A stretch of 64,000 nt of DNA from Isoetes taiwanensis (lineage: Eukaryota > Streptophyta > Lycopodiopsida > Isoetales > Isoetaceae). The translations under genes were made by a program, and so were the position numbers. Positions 38,249-49,599 of the stretch are shown here, in pieces (positions within the stretch are counted from its first letter, which is position 1; each line of letters opens with the position of its first letter). The notes below the pieces were generated by a model. The model was not told the DNA's origin. It was given only the letters and a program-made list of their open reading frames with translations, and ran no database searches. The stretch spans positions 1 through 64,000 of the forward strand of contig JAJEKV010000926.1 of assembly GCA_021234155.1 (NCBI GenBank). Reading direction: 5' to 3'.

Positions 38249-39837
38249 TGTGATGTCCCCTACTCATATACGGTGCACTCACCGTATACAAACAGGAGTT
38301 CATCCTCCATACCGGCTCCACAATCGATACTGAGGGCCCTCCCGTATCCGCAACCTTGATGAGTTCGAGTGGGAAGAATGAAGGGTCATTTTACCTGTCT
38401 CCCTCGGAATTCGACCTAGCTGCGGAAGCGTAAACATACATGTCAGTATACAACATCAATATCACATACCACCTCGTAGGGTGGCTCCTCACACATCTGC
38501 ATAGACAATGATCAGTACATCACATGGGAAATCCTACCCAAGGCTCAGACTCAAAGGGGTGGTTGTGGCTTGGGTCTCGAGGAGTTCATTGCGCAGGCGG
38601 AATTCATGGCAATGGATTTGGATGGCATAAGAACATGGCTTAGGGTTGTCCACCCTCCGGGCCCTCTGTGCACACTTTGGGTGCAGTAGGCTGAAAAGTG
38701 TTGGAACCATTTTATGTAGCCACGGGATGCATAGCCAAAGGGGCTATTCTGGGTTGCATCTCCCGATTCCGATGGGGGGTAGGGATCTCTCCCTCGAGAA
38801 TCTACATGCCGACTCAAAGGTGACTAGAGGAGCCACTTTGCCCTTATTGACTTGAACCCAATGGAAGTGGCGCATCACTCCATGGGTGTCGAGCCCATGC
38901 CTTGCCACACGGGCCAGTGGGCAAGCCATTAGACCTAGCCCACAATGATCCCCGGTAGGCCTTACACACCCGGAGGGATCGTTCAAGAGAGAACCACGAA
39001 CCTCCTTATAAGCCCGGTCGCGGCCTTCACCCCAACTGTGTGTGTGGCTCTTGTGCAGGCTAGATCACAAATGTGCTAGAGGCTAACTAGGAGCATCAAC
39101 TACTGGGCTTGAGGTCTCTACCCCCTTCCCAATACAATGAGTTCACAGAGATACATCATCCATATACATCACGGAAGAACTAAAGAACTAGATCTAATCT
39201 ATATCATAGAGTTAGGTTCTTTAGTTAGAGTCCTGTATCCGAGAATCTAAATGGTTTGCTATGGGCAATTTAATAGGCTAAACCCACCGATACAATGACT
39301 AGAAGGCGGTTTTAGGCTATTAAATTGACTAAACTCCTGATCCTTGGCTCGCTCCTCCGCTCCCGAACTACCACCATCTGGCCGAATCGCTAGAAGATGA
39401 TGCTAGAAAGGGGAAACTAATGAGTCAAATCGCTCATGCCAGTCCGGGAGGCGGTTTTGACTCCTGGAGCAAGCAAAGCAGAGCTCTAAAACCCTATGGA
39501 CGAAAATGGCAAGTTAGGGTTTCCTTAACCTAAATAGACAAGGGGTTAGGGCTAGGGTTTCCAATTATCCCTTTAAGCATGTGGGATAATTGAGTGTGGC
39601 CCACTTGCCTTTAATGACTAGGTGGCATAAAGGTGTCCACATGGGAAAATGTGCACCTAGATAAATGTGCACCTTGGTAAATGTGCACATTAATAAATGC
39701 ACCTACCTTGCAAATTGCCCCTAAAGGGGCTACCCTTCAGCTATCTAGTGGCGTACACGTCGATCGGGGTGGCGTATGCAGCGTGATTCGGCGATTACAA
39801 TATACGTCCCGGGCATTATCTTGTTGCGAACGTCACA
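38249..39837 (-). repeat. 3' LTR of the gypsy element
   Basis: 1589 bp, beginning TGTGATGTCCCC and ending CGTCACA on the plus strand. It carries a ~16-bp tandem motif (AAATGTGCACCTTGGT-like, three to four copies at about 39646-39712). Long stretches are identical to the other LTR, for example the block around 39140-39240. Confidence 0.88.
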
Positions 39838-39850
39838 TTCTCCCCACCTT
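39838..39850 (-). promoter_or_regulatory. Polypurine tract of the gypsy element
   Basis: Minus strand AAGGTGGGGAGAA directly abuts the LTR start TGTGACG; it would prime plus-strand DNA synthesis. Confidence 0.8.
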
Positions 39851-40749
39851 GAAATGATGTGTCCGCGGCAAAGATGGGGTCTCCCACCTTTGGATCTTCT
39901 AACCTGCAATCAACTTGAGTGCATCCAAAGATATTGCTATTATACTTACATAATTATTAGGATTACCTTAAGGTAATATTTTTAGAACATTATTACGCCA
40001 TTACCTTATCAAATAACTTATCAATTCGTAACATCATTAAAACAAGTTACTCAATAGTTTTACTTATCCCAACATTTTAGTTTATCAAAACTTTAACATT
40101 TCATATATATATAATTATCCTTCGAGGTACTCTTCATTCCTTGCAACACATTCCAACAAAATTTGTGTTGCAAGTCTTAATAACTTCGACCTCCCTTGCC
40201 CTCCGGAGCGCTCTATTGGCCTGCAGGTCGACACTACGTTATAAGGTGACCACCCCACCTATCTACATGAATGCATGGCTAATCTCCCGGCGTAGGAAGA
40301 GGATGCTTCTTCCATCGTGGCCGAGGAGACAGCGCCCTATAATGCCTATATGGCGCATTGGCGCTCATGCCTACACCTTTAGTTGCCTAACGTGGAGGAT
40401 AGGGTCCTTCCCGTATATGGGGCGTGAAGGATAGGGTCCTCCCGTAGGCATTGACTAGAGGTGCTTTTCCTATCAATGCATTCTGAATGACCTCTTATCT
40501 CTCGGGTAGATGTCTACTTCGTAGGAATGATAGACTTTCTAATCTACCTTCCACTCATCCAAATGGAACCGCGGTCATGCCTATATTGACATTACACATC
40601 GCCCCAGAGAGATCACCGTAGTGGTCTCATCATCAGTAACAACGCATGCAACCCATATCAAGCATAGGTTGCATCGTAGATTAATCTTTAACTATACAAA
40701 GACATTAATCTACATAAATCGACATGCCTGAGCGATTTCTTGGAGATGA

Positions 40750-41009
40750 TCTTGCGAATCCCATTGCTCCATAAACTGTGGGTACCGCTTTTACTAGATC
40801 TTTCTTAAGTACCCATGTCGCGTCTTCCATCGGCAAGTGTTTCCACTTGACCAAATATTGGAGAAACTCGATCTCCTTGTTTTCTTGAAGGCTTTATCAA
40901 GAATAAATTGCGGAACTATTTCCAAATTTTGCTCCTCCATCATTTCCAACAACGTTGGAGTGTCCAAGACTTCATCCGGATTTGGAGTATGCTTCTTCAA
41001 CAAACTCAC
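40750..41009 (-). pseudogene. Gypsy chromodomain remnant
   Basis: The frame runs HVSLLKKHTPNPDEVL-like through EIVPQFILDKAFKKTRR, then after a one-base shift continues EFLQYLVKWKHLPMEDATW. The last block is the chromodomain core (YLVKW, then a conserved Trp after an acidic stretch). In chromoviruses this domain follows integrase and directs insertion to marked chromatin. The single frame shift is near 40877. Confidence 0.82.
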
Positions 41010-41059
41010 GTGGAAGACTTTATGAATCTTTTAGGTGTACCTGTAGATCCAATCTGAGG

Positions 41060-41750
41060 ATTGATTACCTATTCTTTTGACCATTCGAAGGGTCCAGCCC
41101 ACCTTGGAGCAAGCTTCTTACAATTTCCCGGGCGCGGGCTTCGCCTGCTTGACTTTGATCTTGAGCCATACGGGCCGGCACCAACTTGAAACTCTCGATT
41201 TGTCCGGTCGAGGATGATAGGCCGTGCTCATGGATGGTTTCACGTCTGAATTGTCGCAAGAGGTCTTGCCAAAAGGCACTCATGAACCCGGATCTCCGCC
41301 GGAGATGATCTCCTTGGCATGCCATGGAGCTTGAAGATTTCTTTGGTGAAGAGTCCCAAGATCCATAGCCGTGTGTCCGTGGTCCCGCAAGGCACAAAGT
41401 GTGCCATCTTCGACAACTTGTGGAAGCCACTACCATCAAAGCATCCTTCCCCTCTTCTTGTCCTTGGAAGCCCCGTTTGAAGTCCATCTCGATGACCTCC
41501 CACTTAAGCGTTCGGCCGCTAATGGTTCCAATGCTCCCTGGAATTCGGGTTACTTTGCTTTGATACGCTGACAGCACGACACTCCTTGATGTAGCTGAGC
41601 CACACGCTTCTTCATTCCTGGCCAATAGTAGCTCTGCGCGCACGGAAATATGTCTTCATAAATCTTGCGCAGCGCTATTGGGCTGTTGTGTGTGTCGTGG
41701 AGATCAACTTCCTTATACACGATGATTCCGGCGCGCCGCTTCATTCTTAT
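41060..41750 (-). pseudogene. Gypsy integrase remnant
   Basis: The upstream part has an HHCC-type zinc-binding region (DTHNSP, then YYWPGMKKRVAQ and a C-C pair near the end). The downstream part has VIEMDF, the first catalytic Asp of integrase, and LVVASTSC.RRWHTLC-like sequence with several frame changes. The later catalytic Asp and Glu cannot be assigned with certainty because the frame shifts around 41290-41400. Confidence 0.78.
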
Positions 41751-42430
41751 GGTATAAAGTTACCTTCATTCTTAAAATTTTGAAGGTTTCCCTCTCTTTA
41801 TTTGTCCTTGCCTCCTTGCACAAGCTTGCCCATACTTCCTTGAAGTCCCATCTATTAGCAAGGTTTCTTCAATCCTCTTCGAAGTCATTTGGAGATCGTC
41901 GCAATTGCATTGCAATGCACTCTAGTTGTCGGGGATGCCTTGAAAGAGCATCTGCTGCCATTGAGCTTCCCTTATAGACTATATCAAGGTCGTGCTCTTG
42001 AGGAACTCCATCCACCTTAGCTGCCTCGGGTTAAGGTGTAGTTGCGTGAATACATATTGGAGGCTACGATGATCATGTCAAGCTGGAACTTCCTTCCCAG
42101 AGGTAAGTGCCTCAAATTCTTAATGGCCAATTTTGCAAGCAATTCTTGATCGTCGTCGGGTAATTAGCGTTTCGGCGTCGTTCATCTTCACGGAATCATA
42201 CACTACTACTCGCTCTTCCTGCATAGGCATTGCACCTATGGCTATCTTACTTGCATTCTGGCCGCTGACTTTGTCTTTCTTTGGAGTGCGGCAAAGTCAA
42301 GGCGAGGCGGTTGTCCATCAAGCTTCCTTCAACAATTCAAACCCGCGGCTTTCTTGTGCCAATGATCGCCCAATCTTTCACCTTTTCTGCCTCGTCAAAT
42401 TCCATTGGCGGGGCGCTATCTTTGCAAGGA
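41751..42430 (-). pseudogene. Gypsy RNase H region, heavily broken
   Basis: It lies between reverse transcriptase and integrase on the minus strand and is assigned by position. Short recognisable pieces such as ELLAKLAIKNLRHL and LDMIIVASNMYS remain, in different frames. No complete catalytic set can be read. Confidence 0.5.
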
Positions 42431-43200
42431 TTCTTCACAAACTTCTGTAGTACCTGCTAGGCCAAGAAAACCGACCTCGTGGACATTCTCGGTCTTTGGC
42501 CTTTGAATCAGCACTTCAATCTTGGCGGGATCCGTGGGGTTCATACTTGAGATCCCACCATGCCCCGTGTTTCCACCTTCTCCGTTGCAAAGTGGCACTT
42601 GACAGCAGGCGACAACCTGGGTGCCTCCTTAACTTCTCAAGCACTCTCCTTAGGTGTTGCGTGCTCTTGAAGGGATCTGCTATACACCAAAATGTCATCA
42701 AAGAATACTATCACAAAGGTATCCAAGAACTCCCTCAAGATGTCGTTCATGAGCTTCATGAACGTTGCTGGGGCATTCGATGTAAGTAAAGGCATTCTGA
42801 GTGAATTCATAGTGTCCATCCCGCGTTCCCCAAGGCGGTTTTATGGATGTCCTCCTCCTTTATCCGGATCTGATGATAGCCGACCTTAAGTCGATTTTGA
42901 GAAGATCTTTGCCCTTGAGCTGATCCATCAAGTCATCCGATCTAGGGGCGCATACTTGTTCTTGATGGTGTGCTTATTCAACCGCCTATAGTCTATGCAC
43001 ATCCTCAACCTGCCATCCTTCTTCTTGACAAAAAGAATGGGCACCCAAATGGTGAGACACTAGGTCTAATGAAGCCTAGGCCCGAGCAACCCCGCAATTG
43101 CTTCTTTAGCTCCGTCCAGCTCCTGCGTCGTCATTCTGTAGGGAGCCTTGCTCGTTGGCTTCATTCTCGTTGATGCTATCTCACACTTTCGACTCCTCTG
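42431..43200 (-). pseudogene. Gypsy reverse transcriptase remnant
   Basis: Contains [20 protein letters not shown] followed by [12 protein letters not shown] (42955-43053) and the catalytic block [13 protein letters not shown] (about 42675-42715), where FDDI replaces the usual YLDDI. Between them, DLLKIDLRS keeps the first catalytic Asp. Multiple stops and shifts, especially at 42780-42950. Confidence 0.88.
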
Positions 43201-43559
43201 TAAGGGGGTGCGCAGAATATCTCATTAGGGAAGAGATGCATTAAATTCAATGATCAACAGCCTCTTGGGCAGCTTGTTGAGCACTTTATCTTCCTCACTT
43301 TCTTAAAGCCGGGCTCTTGATCTCAAGCTTGAGATATATGCTACACCACAAGCTCTTGATGCACTTGACGGTTGCTTAGAACATACCTTTGCGCCCAATT
43401 AGAACAACTTCTTTACCTATGATCTCAATGATCTTGCCCGTCGAGGCGTTGGCAGGGGGTCACCTTCAGCCCACAATCAATGATGGCCCTGCGGTCCCAA
43501 GATCTCCATTCCTATGATCAAGTCTTACTTGCGATTCCCATTACCTCTGCTCCCCCCCG

Positions 43560-43760
43560 GATGTTTAATCTCTGGCGGTCGATGTGAGAAGTTTATTCTT
43601 TTGCGCCGTTTGCCTTCTTTGCCCACTTGCTAAAACCTGGGGCCTCGGCCCGACTTCAATGGTTTCAACTTCAACATCTCAACCATTCGGGGATGCAAAG
43701 TTGTAGCTACTTCCCGAGTCTATCGATTACTATGAATGATTTGGCCTTGGCCTTCCCTGT
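43560..43760 (-). pseudogene. Gypsy aspartic protease remnant
   Basis: DSGSSYNFASPRM-like sequence at about 43680-43720 gives the Asp-Ser-Gly catalytic triad of a retropepsin. It is followed by MLKLKPLKSG. The frame then decays. Confidence 0.72.
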
Positions 43761-44011
43761 ATAGACATTACCTTATCTTGATTCTACGCTTGTTTTGTGT
43801 CTATGGTGGCAAAAATATGACACTCACCCTGAATATAGTCGCGGGCTGCCTGTGCCGTCGTCCGTCGGGCGGAGTGTCCCATCCCCAACTCCGCTAAGCC
43901 TGCGCTCATGACGAAAGGGGCGGTTCATTTGTCTGTGCTTTGGTGAAAGCATCTCTGAAGCAAAGCTGCTTCTCTATGCACTCTGTCTCTTCTCCTTGGG
44001 CATGGCTTGCA

Positions 44012-44016
44012 AGAAG
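44012..44016. other. Target-site duplication (left) of the nested LTR element
   Basis: AGAAG, repeated at 45973-45977. Confidence 0.8.
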
Positions 44017-44200
44017 TGTTGAAGAACGGAAGGAAAAGGAGAGATGAAACAAGAATAAGAAAACTCTATATCACTGGAATAAAGAATACGAAGTACATAT
44101 ATAGAGGGGCTCTGCGCCAATCACGGCTAAACCGCCGGATATGGCCGTTGGATGCCCTAACTACTCTCTGATGTGAAAGGCGGGGTTGTAATCTCTAACA
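44017..44200 (-). repeat. 3' LTR of the nested element
   Basis: 184 bp; the minus strand starts TGTTAGAGATTAC and contains CTCTATATATGTAC, a likely TATA box. Confidence 0.85.
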
Positions 44201-45777
44201 TTCCCTCCAAACCTGATGCCACAAAACCTAGAATAAATCAATCATCCACGGATCCCACACAAAAGTATCCACTGTTATCTCTATAATTGTGAAAGCAAGA
44301 AAGCTCTCAAAACTTGAGTATTCCCAGCAATATGAATTCCTGAATTCAGGGTCAACACTATAAAGATCATTAAGGCTGACTTGTTCCTCGGATTCCGTCA
44401 AACAAGGTAATCCATGCTGCATGCAAGACACCAACCATCTTGGCCATTGATCATCTAAATTCAAAATAAAGAAACGTGAAAATGGCCTCAAATCTTGATT
44501 CTGCACCAACACAAATATGCTAGGATTTCTGCCAATGTCAGAAGGCTTTGGCCCAGTTGGCTCATCAACCATTTCTGTTGCAGGTGCTTCAAATGTTCCT
44601 CAGTGGCTTTTAGAAAAACTTCAACCGGTAAGCTCCCCAACTCGGGCCACTTCCTTCTATCCTATAAATTGAGCGGTTTGATACTTAGGCTCCCTTTGCA
44701 ATAAGCCCATCTGGGATCAATGTCAATACGCAATCCTCCATAGCCTTGAGCATATCAGGCCGATGCAAGTTTTACGGGTTTCTCAATAATCTCATGCAAT
44801 TGGAATAGTGACATTTGGCTCAAGAACCTGCATTGCTTGAATCTTCAAACCCAAGAATTCTTCCCTTGCACGGCAAGCGCCAAATTTCGCCATCGGTGCG
44901 ATTGCCAGCGTGTCTTTCTAGGCTCTTAGCCCAACTTTTCAAGTCCTCCAAAGCAACAATCTTGAAAAATTCAAAAAATCGTGCCTCTTTACCAAGGATA
45001 AGCTTCTCCATGTCTTTGCATTGACTCCTCCCCGAGGATCAATGGCTGCTCCAAGTCTATCGCTAAATCCTCTACTATTGCATCTGGTTTCTCCCATACT
45101 GGGTCCTTCACCAAACTTTCACCATAGGAAATCAGTTTCTCCCGCGGGGTCCCTCCTTTGAATCCCTCGCTTTGTCCTCCAAGATCAACTTCTCATTCAA
45201 GTCCCTCATTGATTCTTGGATCATGTCTTTATCTCAGTAAAGAAAATCTCTTTCACGGAAAAGACTTTCTTCTTGTAAAAAGTAACATCGTCTTCTTTGA
45301 AGATCCGCTGCACAAAGAGGTCTGTGCTTGGATCCTCCATACATAAAATCATATGTCTCCGCAGATTTTGTGTTGAGTCCTCGCTAGGCATCACCACCTC
45401 TGGTCGATCTAGCTTCACCTTCTCACAAATGTCCCTCCTTGAAGCCTAGTACATGCGCTCATCTACATGCAAGATTTCTTCACAAAAAGGTTTCTTCTTG
45501 TTGAAGAATCATCCCTACGACTACATCTTGTTTTTGAAATTTCTTCTCTTGAATCTTTGGAAGATCCGCCCTTTTTAATTTGGGACATTTGGAATGCCCA
45601 ATGCCCAAAACCAAGCAGTTTTTTGACCTTTGATCTTTCTTGAGGACATGCTTTGCCCTCCTTAAAATCATAATTTCTTCCCTTCAGATCCGATACAGAT
45701 CTTACTTAATTCTTGCATCTGCCTCCTCCCCTTCCTCCAGGATCTACTCCATTGAGAGTCCTTCTCAAATGGAGAGA

Positions 45778-45790
45778 GGCTCTGATACCA
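45778..45790 (-). promoter_or_regulatory. Primer binding site of the nested element
   Basis: Minus strand TGGTATCAGAGCC, the perfect plant initiator-Met tRNA complement, immediately next to the LTR. Confidence 0.9.
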
Positions 45791-45972
45791 TGTTGAAGAG
45801 CGGAAGGAAAAGAGAGATGAAACAAGAACAAGAAAACTCAGGATCACTGGAATAAAAAATGAAGTACATATATAGAGGACTCTGCCCCAATCAAGCCCTA
45901 AACCGGGCCGGATACTTAGCCGTTGGATCGTCCAACTACTCTGGCATGTGGCGGGGTTGTAATCTCTAAATA
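45791..45972 (-). repeat. 5' LTR of the nested element
   Basis: 182 bp, roughly 80-85% similar to its partner by eye; the last two bases (CA in the partner) are altered. Confidence 0.85.
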
Positions 45973-45979
45973 AGAAGGG

Positions 45980-47040
45980 GACCGCATTGCTGGGAGTAAT
46001 TTGACCCCTCCTCCTTGTCCTTGAAAGACACCTTCTTCTCCCGCCGCTTTCCCCTGGTTGCCACTATGGGGCTCTAACTGGACCTGGTCAGCTGCTCTGG
46101 GGCTATAACCCCACATTGTCTTGCCTTTATCCGGTAATATTCGCTGCCTCGCTTGCATTGATCAGGCCCGTTCTTTGCAAGCTTATTGCCTTGGACTCCC
46201 TTCTGATACCGTCTTGGGGTTTGTGCCCTTATAGCTTATGTATCTCATCATTCAACCTTTCATCATAGCTCTCATGCATGCTTTTCACTTAACTTTGGCA
46301 CATAAAGCCTTAGTGTCATGAATTCCTACCATATGTTACAGACTGATTTGTTTCCTGTTGCAACTTTGTAGAACTGCTGCATCATGTTGACTGTGCTCTC
46401 TCTGGAAGCTTTAGCAAACTTTCTGGGCCTGTAGCTATCCCTAAGCCATGGGCCTTGCATACCCTTCCACCAAATCCTCTTCTCGGGTTGGATGTTGCCA
46501 CCGCTTTATCCTTGTCCTTCATACCATAGGCATTACTGCATTACTCACTCATCTCCATCGAGCCAAGCCTCTGCCTCCATGCCTGACTTTGTTCCTTTAA
46601 AGGTAACAAAGGCTTCACAGCCTTCCAAGCGTTTCCCAATGCAGTCTACCTTCTTACGGTAGTCCAGGAGTTCCTGCGTCTCCTTGTATGCATGCGTCCC
46701 GCCCGGTTCTGCACTTGTTCAGCCTCTTCCTCGGAATCGAGTCACGAGTCAGGAAGCTTGAGTCGGAGTTCGTCTTTGGGGACCTCCTTCTCTTGCTCCT
46801 CTTCTTGTCCTTTCATGCTTTGGAGGTTGATGCTTGTGGCAGGCGTTGCCTTCAGACCCAACTCCTGCTGGCGGAAAGCCAGGAGTTCGCTGGTTCGTTT
46901 CCTTCCTCTGTGACATTTCCTCCTTAGGGGTCATGGGGCCGAATGCCTCATGGGGCTCTCCCTTCCGGGGTTCGAACTGTTCTTCCCTATGGTCTCGGCG
47001 TTGTCGTTCCCTTGAGCCGGGCCTCTAGCCAAGATACACA
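45980..47040 (-). pseudogene. Gypsy gag remnant
   Basis: Minus-strand pieces resemble the gag capsid of plant gypsy elements: a short acidic/Trp segment (EAEAWLDG, 46590 region), then a Gln- and Met-rich helix (MMQQFYKVATGNKSVCN) and EFMTLRLYVPKLSEKHA at about 46270-46400, which matches the usual block ending in a large hydrophobic arm before the RNA-binding tail. The 3' end carries a Cys near the insertion point of the nested element; a possible zinc knuckle is split by it. Frame breaks occur throughout. Confidence 0.6.
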
Positions 47041-47249
47041 AGTAGGTCATGGTTGTAATGTTAGTTTTATTTGTTCTCTTGCATTATATATGTTTGTTGG
47101 TATAGTTGTGAAACAAAAATCGCCAACAAAACATTTAAAGTGCAAAAGAAATTATATTTATATTATATAATATCTTAATACAAAGCCCTCCCGGATCAAG
47201 AGTCTAACTATTCTTGAAATCGTGATGGATGGGTTATCCCCTCAAGGAA

Positions 47250-48693
47250 CTTCTTACAGGCTGTTCCTACCGCGAAAGTTCCCCGGTTCGTTTGTTGATG
47301 ATCCGCCAAGGTTGTCATCAACTCTTCCACCCTTCATGGCCGGAGAGGTGTAAGTCGTAGTCACCCTTGATCTTCCCGACGCCGTAAGGTATGGCGTAAG
47401 TCGAAGATGTCGAAAGCGTGCCGTAAACTCTTTGACTAAGGACGCATAATGGTGTTGGCGGCCCTGGCCAGCATGTTGCACAAAGCACAGGCGATGAGCA
47501 TGAATACTCTTCTGGCTGACGGGGCTGGTATTATGTATTATTCCTATTCTCGCGGCCGGCGGCCGAAATAGGAGATAGTGTCGCGGCCGACACAGCCATT
47601 TATGCATCATTGTGTTCTTCGCCTCCTACGGCCTGACTCACATGTCTTCCGGTGTCTTCGCCGACCTCTACCTCGGTCATTTCTCTGTAATCTCGATTGT
47701 GATGAAACTCACCTGATATCGATTCACCTCCTATGCGAGCTGGTGTGAAAACTCGACATCAAAATGCCGTGGTACCACGGATCCCTCATTCTGGATGGCA
47801 TAGAACTCCTCCTCGGATAGCGGTTCTCGAGCTTCCATCATTGCCTTATGTTGGTGTAGGCTTGGATGTCGAAGTCGACTCTCATGGTGTATTCTCACTT
47901 GAAGTGGGAAGTCGGAAGCTCCCTGGGGCGATGAAATCATCCGACTCACAGACGTGCTGCGGGTTGGTGCGACTATTTCGTCAATCGATACTCCCTTTCT
48001 GCATTGAGAGGTTACGGATGTCGTGAGGAAGGCGGTACTCCTACGCCTCGATGATGATGGGGGCTGGGCTTGTGATACCTAGCCCAAGTGGTGGAAGCGA
48101 TCCCGAGTGTTTGTCAAGCCACTGGTTAATTTTAACAACCCTGCTTTCGCTGGGCGGCCGCTTCTTCTGCCGCTGATCAAGCTGCGGCGTAGTCTAAGTC
48201 CTCGATTCTTCGCCTTACGCTCTTCCTTCTTGCCCCCGTTGAAATCGCAAAAGGAGCTGTCCGGCCGAGGAGGCTAGTCCCACATCCATGGGAGGGATGG
48301 GGAGGTTTTCCCCATGGGGTTTTGAGCCTGATGGGAGAAAAAATTGCTAAGCTGGGAAAAAATACATAGTCTGTCGGCGGTTAGGGACCATGTAGTCGGC
48401 AACCTACAGGCCTTGTTGGCTGTGCCTGGCAATGTTTGGAACATCACCCAAAAGGCTTCTTGAAGGGATTGCACAGGAACAAAATGCTTTGTACAAGGGG
48501 GTCGCTGCACTAATGATGGTCCCTACTCTAGCTTTGAACTTCGGGGTCAAGACTTGTCTATATCTTTCGGGTTAGCGTCTTGAAGTGGCTTGGACATCTA
48601 TTTCTTTCGGAGAAGACTCGGAAGATGTCATTGACATCACCGCAGCGATGGGCTTTGGCCTTCTGTACCATCGTCTCAAGTCAGCGGTTGCCA
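47250..48693 (-). pseudogene. Unidentified frame B inside the gypsy 5' region
   Basis: On the minus strand an ATG at 48693 opens a frame MATADLRRWYRRPKPIAA (the fifth codon repeated loosely), broken by a stop after about 37 codons and continuing in phase with QVLTPKFKARVGT and AFCSCAIPSRSLLGD. Further frames follow down to a 118-codon one at 47254-47610 with FTARFRHLRLTPYLTASG. It begins 120 bases downstream of a TATA box (48811-48820). I recognise no gag, pol, env or host domain. It could be an additional retroelement frame, a captured host gene or an older insertion. Confidence 0.4.
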
Positions 48694-48810
48694 TGAATCT
48701 AGGGAAGATGAGACTAACAAACGGATGCAAAAAGCACCTCGGGGGAGCCTGGAAAATCGCCTAAAAGGTCAAGAGCAAACTTGTAGGGTGCTAAGTGAGA
48801 AATGGGGACC

Positions 48811-48820
48811 TATTTATAGA
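48811..48820 (-). promoter_or_regulatory. TATA box B within the gypsy 5' region
   Basis: Minus strand TCTATAAATAGG, a canonical plant TATA box, about 120 bases upstream of the ATG of frame B and downstream of two palindromic motifs. Confidence 0.55.
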
Positions 48821-48960
48821 AGGGGAAAACCCTATGTTGAGGTCCAAATGGGAATTGGAAGACTAATTTTAGGATTTGAGCATGCTAAGGTTAGCTAATG
48901 AACCTATTGCAACAAACTCGAGATCATTTGGGTATGGCATCGTGGAGAAAATGCTAAGAG

Positions 48961-49020
48961 GTCTCACACGTTGCGCCCAGATCAAAAATGGGAGTTTCAT
49001 TTTTGCTCGTGGTGTGAGAG
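48961..49020. repeat. Nested-palindrome motif, copy 1
   Basis: Outer arms GTCTCACAC and GGTGTGAGAG are complementary, and the core CAAAAATGGGAGTTTCATTTTTG is itself a palindrome. It lies about 145 bases upstream of TATA box B on the minus strand. Confidence 0.8.
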
Positions 49021-49151
49021 TACGACAATTCTAAGTGGGTTAAACTTGTCCAATTTGGGTGATATGAGGATCTAATCTTGCTAGAGTCATCGAGTTAGCA
49101 GAATTGACCCTCATTTGGTCGATTTGAGCTAATTTGGGCAATTTGGGCATG

Positions 49152-49216
49152 GTCTCACACGTTATAACCGGATCAAAAATGAGAGTTTCATTTTGCTCTG
49201 GCGCACATGTGGAGAC
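49152..49216. repeat. Nested-palindrome motif, copy 2
   Basis: GTCTCACACGTT, then ATCAAAAATGAGAGTTTCAT and a degenerate right arm CACATGTGGAGAC; about 330 bases upstream of TATA box B. Confidence 0.75.
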
Positions 49217-49599
49217 ATCCTCCCAAATTGGTCTTAGATGTCTGTTTTGACTAAAACAAAAGCTGGAACTTACTAATTCAACTTAAATTACCAAGATTAC
49301 ACATATAAATCTCTCAAAAAATTCTTTTGTATTAACAAAATTTTCATCATTTATAAAATCCTATTAGGGATCTCCCTTAATTATCTCGCGCTAGTTGCAT
49401 ATCCTTCCTCATCAAAGTTACTCGCTTGGCACATGATTGCGAAATTTTATGGAATCTTCAAATGATGCACTATCTTTTTGCTCGGCGCTTCACGCTTAAT
49501 TGGAAGAAGATGTCTCGTCTGCTACCACAGCCGCAGTGTTAAAGTCTGCATTACTTCTCTAACTAAGACAAAAGGGGCAGGGGGGATAACAAGAAGGCT

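Larger units (their letters stand above)
44017..45972 (-). mobile_element. Nested non-autonomous LTR retrotransposon, 1.96 kb
   Basis: Short LTRs (44017-44200 and 45791-45972) begin TGTTGAAGA(A/G)CGGAAGG and end at GTAATCTCTAA(CA). The minus-strand primer site TGGTATCAGAGCC directly abuts the LTR at 45790, and a purine tract CAGGTTTGGAGGGAA abuts the other at 44201-44215. Flanking AGAAG is duplicated. The 1.59-kb interior has minus-strand frames of 63 to 114 codons rich in Glu, Lys and Asp, with no gag or pol motif, so the element must have used proteins from elsewhere. It sits in the gag zinc-knuckle region of the gypsy element and is therefore younger. It is longer than typical TRIM elements and could carry captured host sequence, which is inference. 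Confidence 0.85.

Noticed and set aside
44165-44180. CTGATGTGAAA in the nested LTR resembles a hammerhead ribozyme core (as in retrozymes)
   Set aside because: No helix II between the two core parts, and the other LTR does not keep the sequence.
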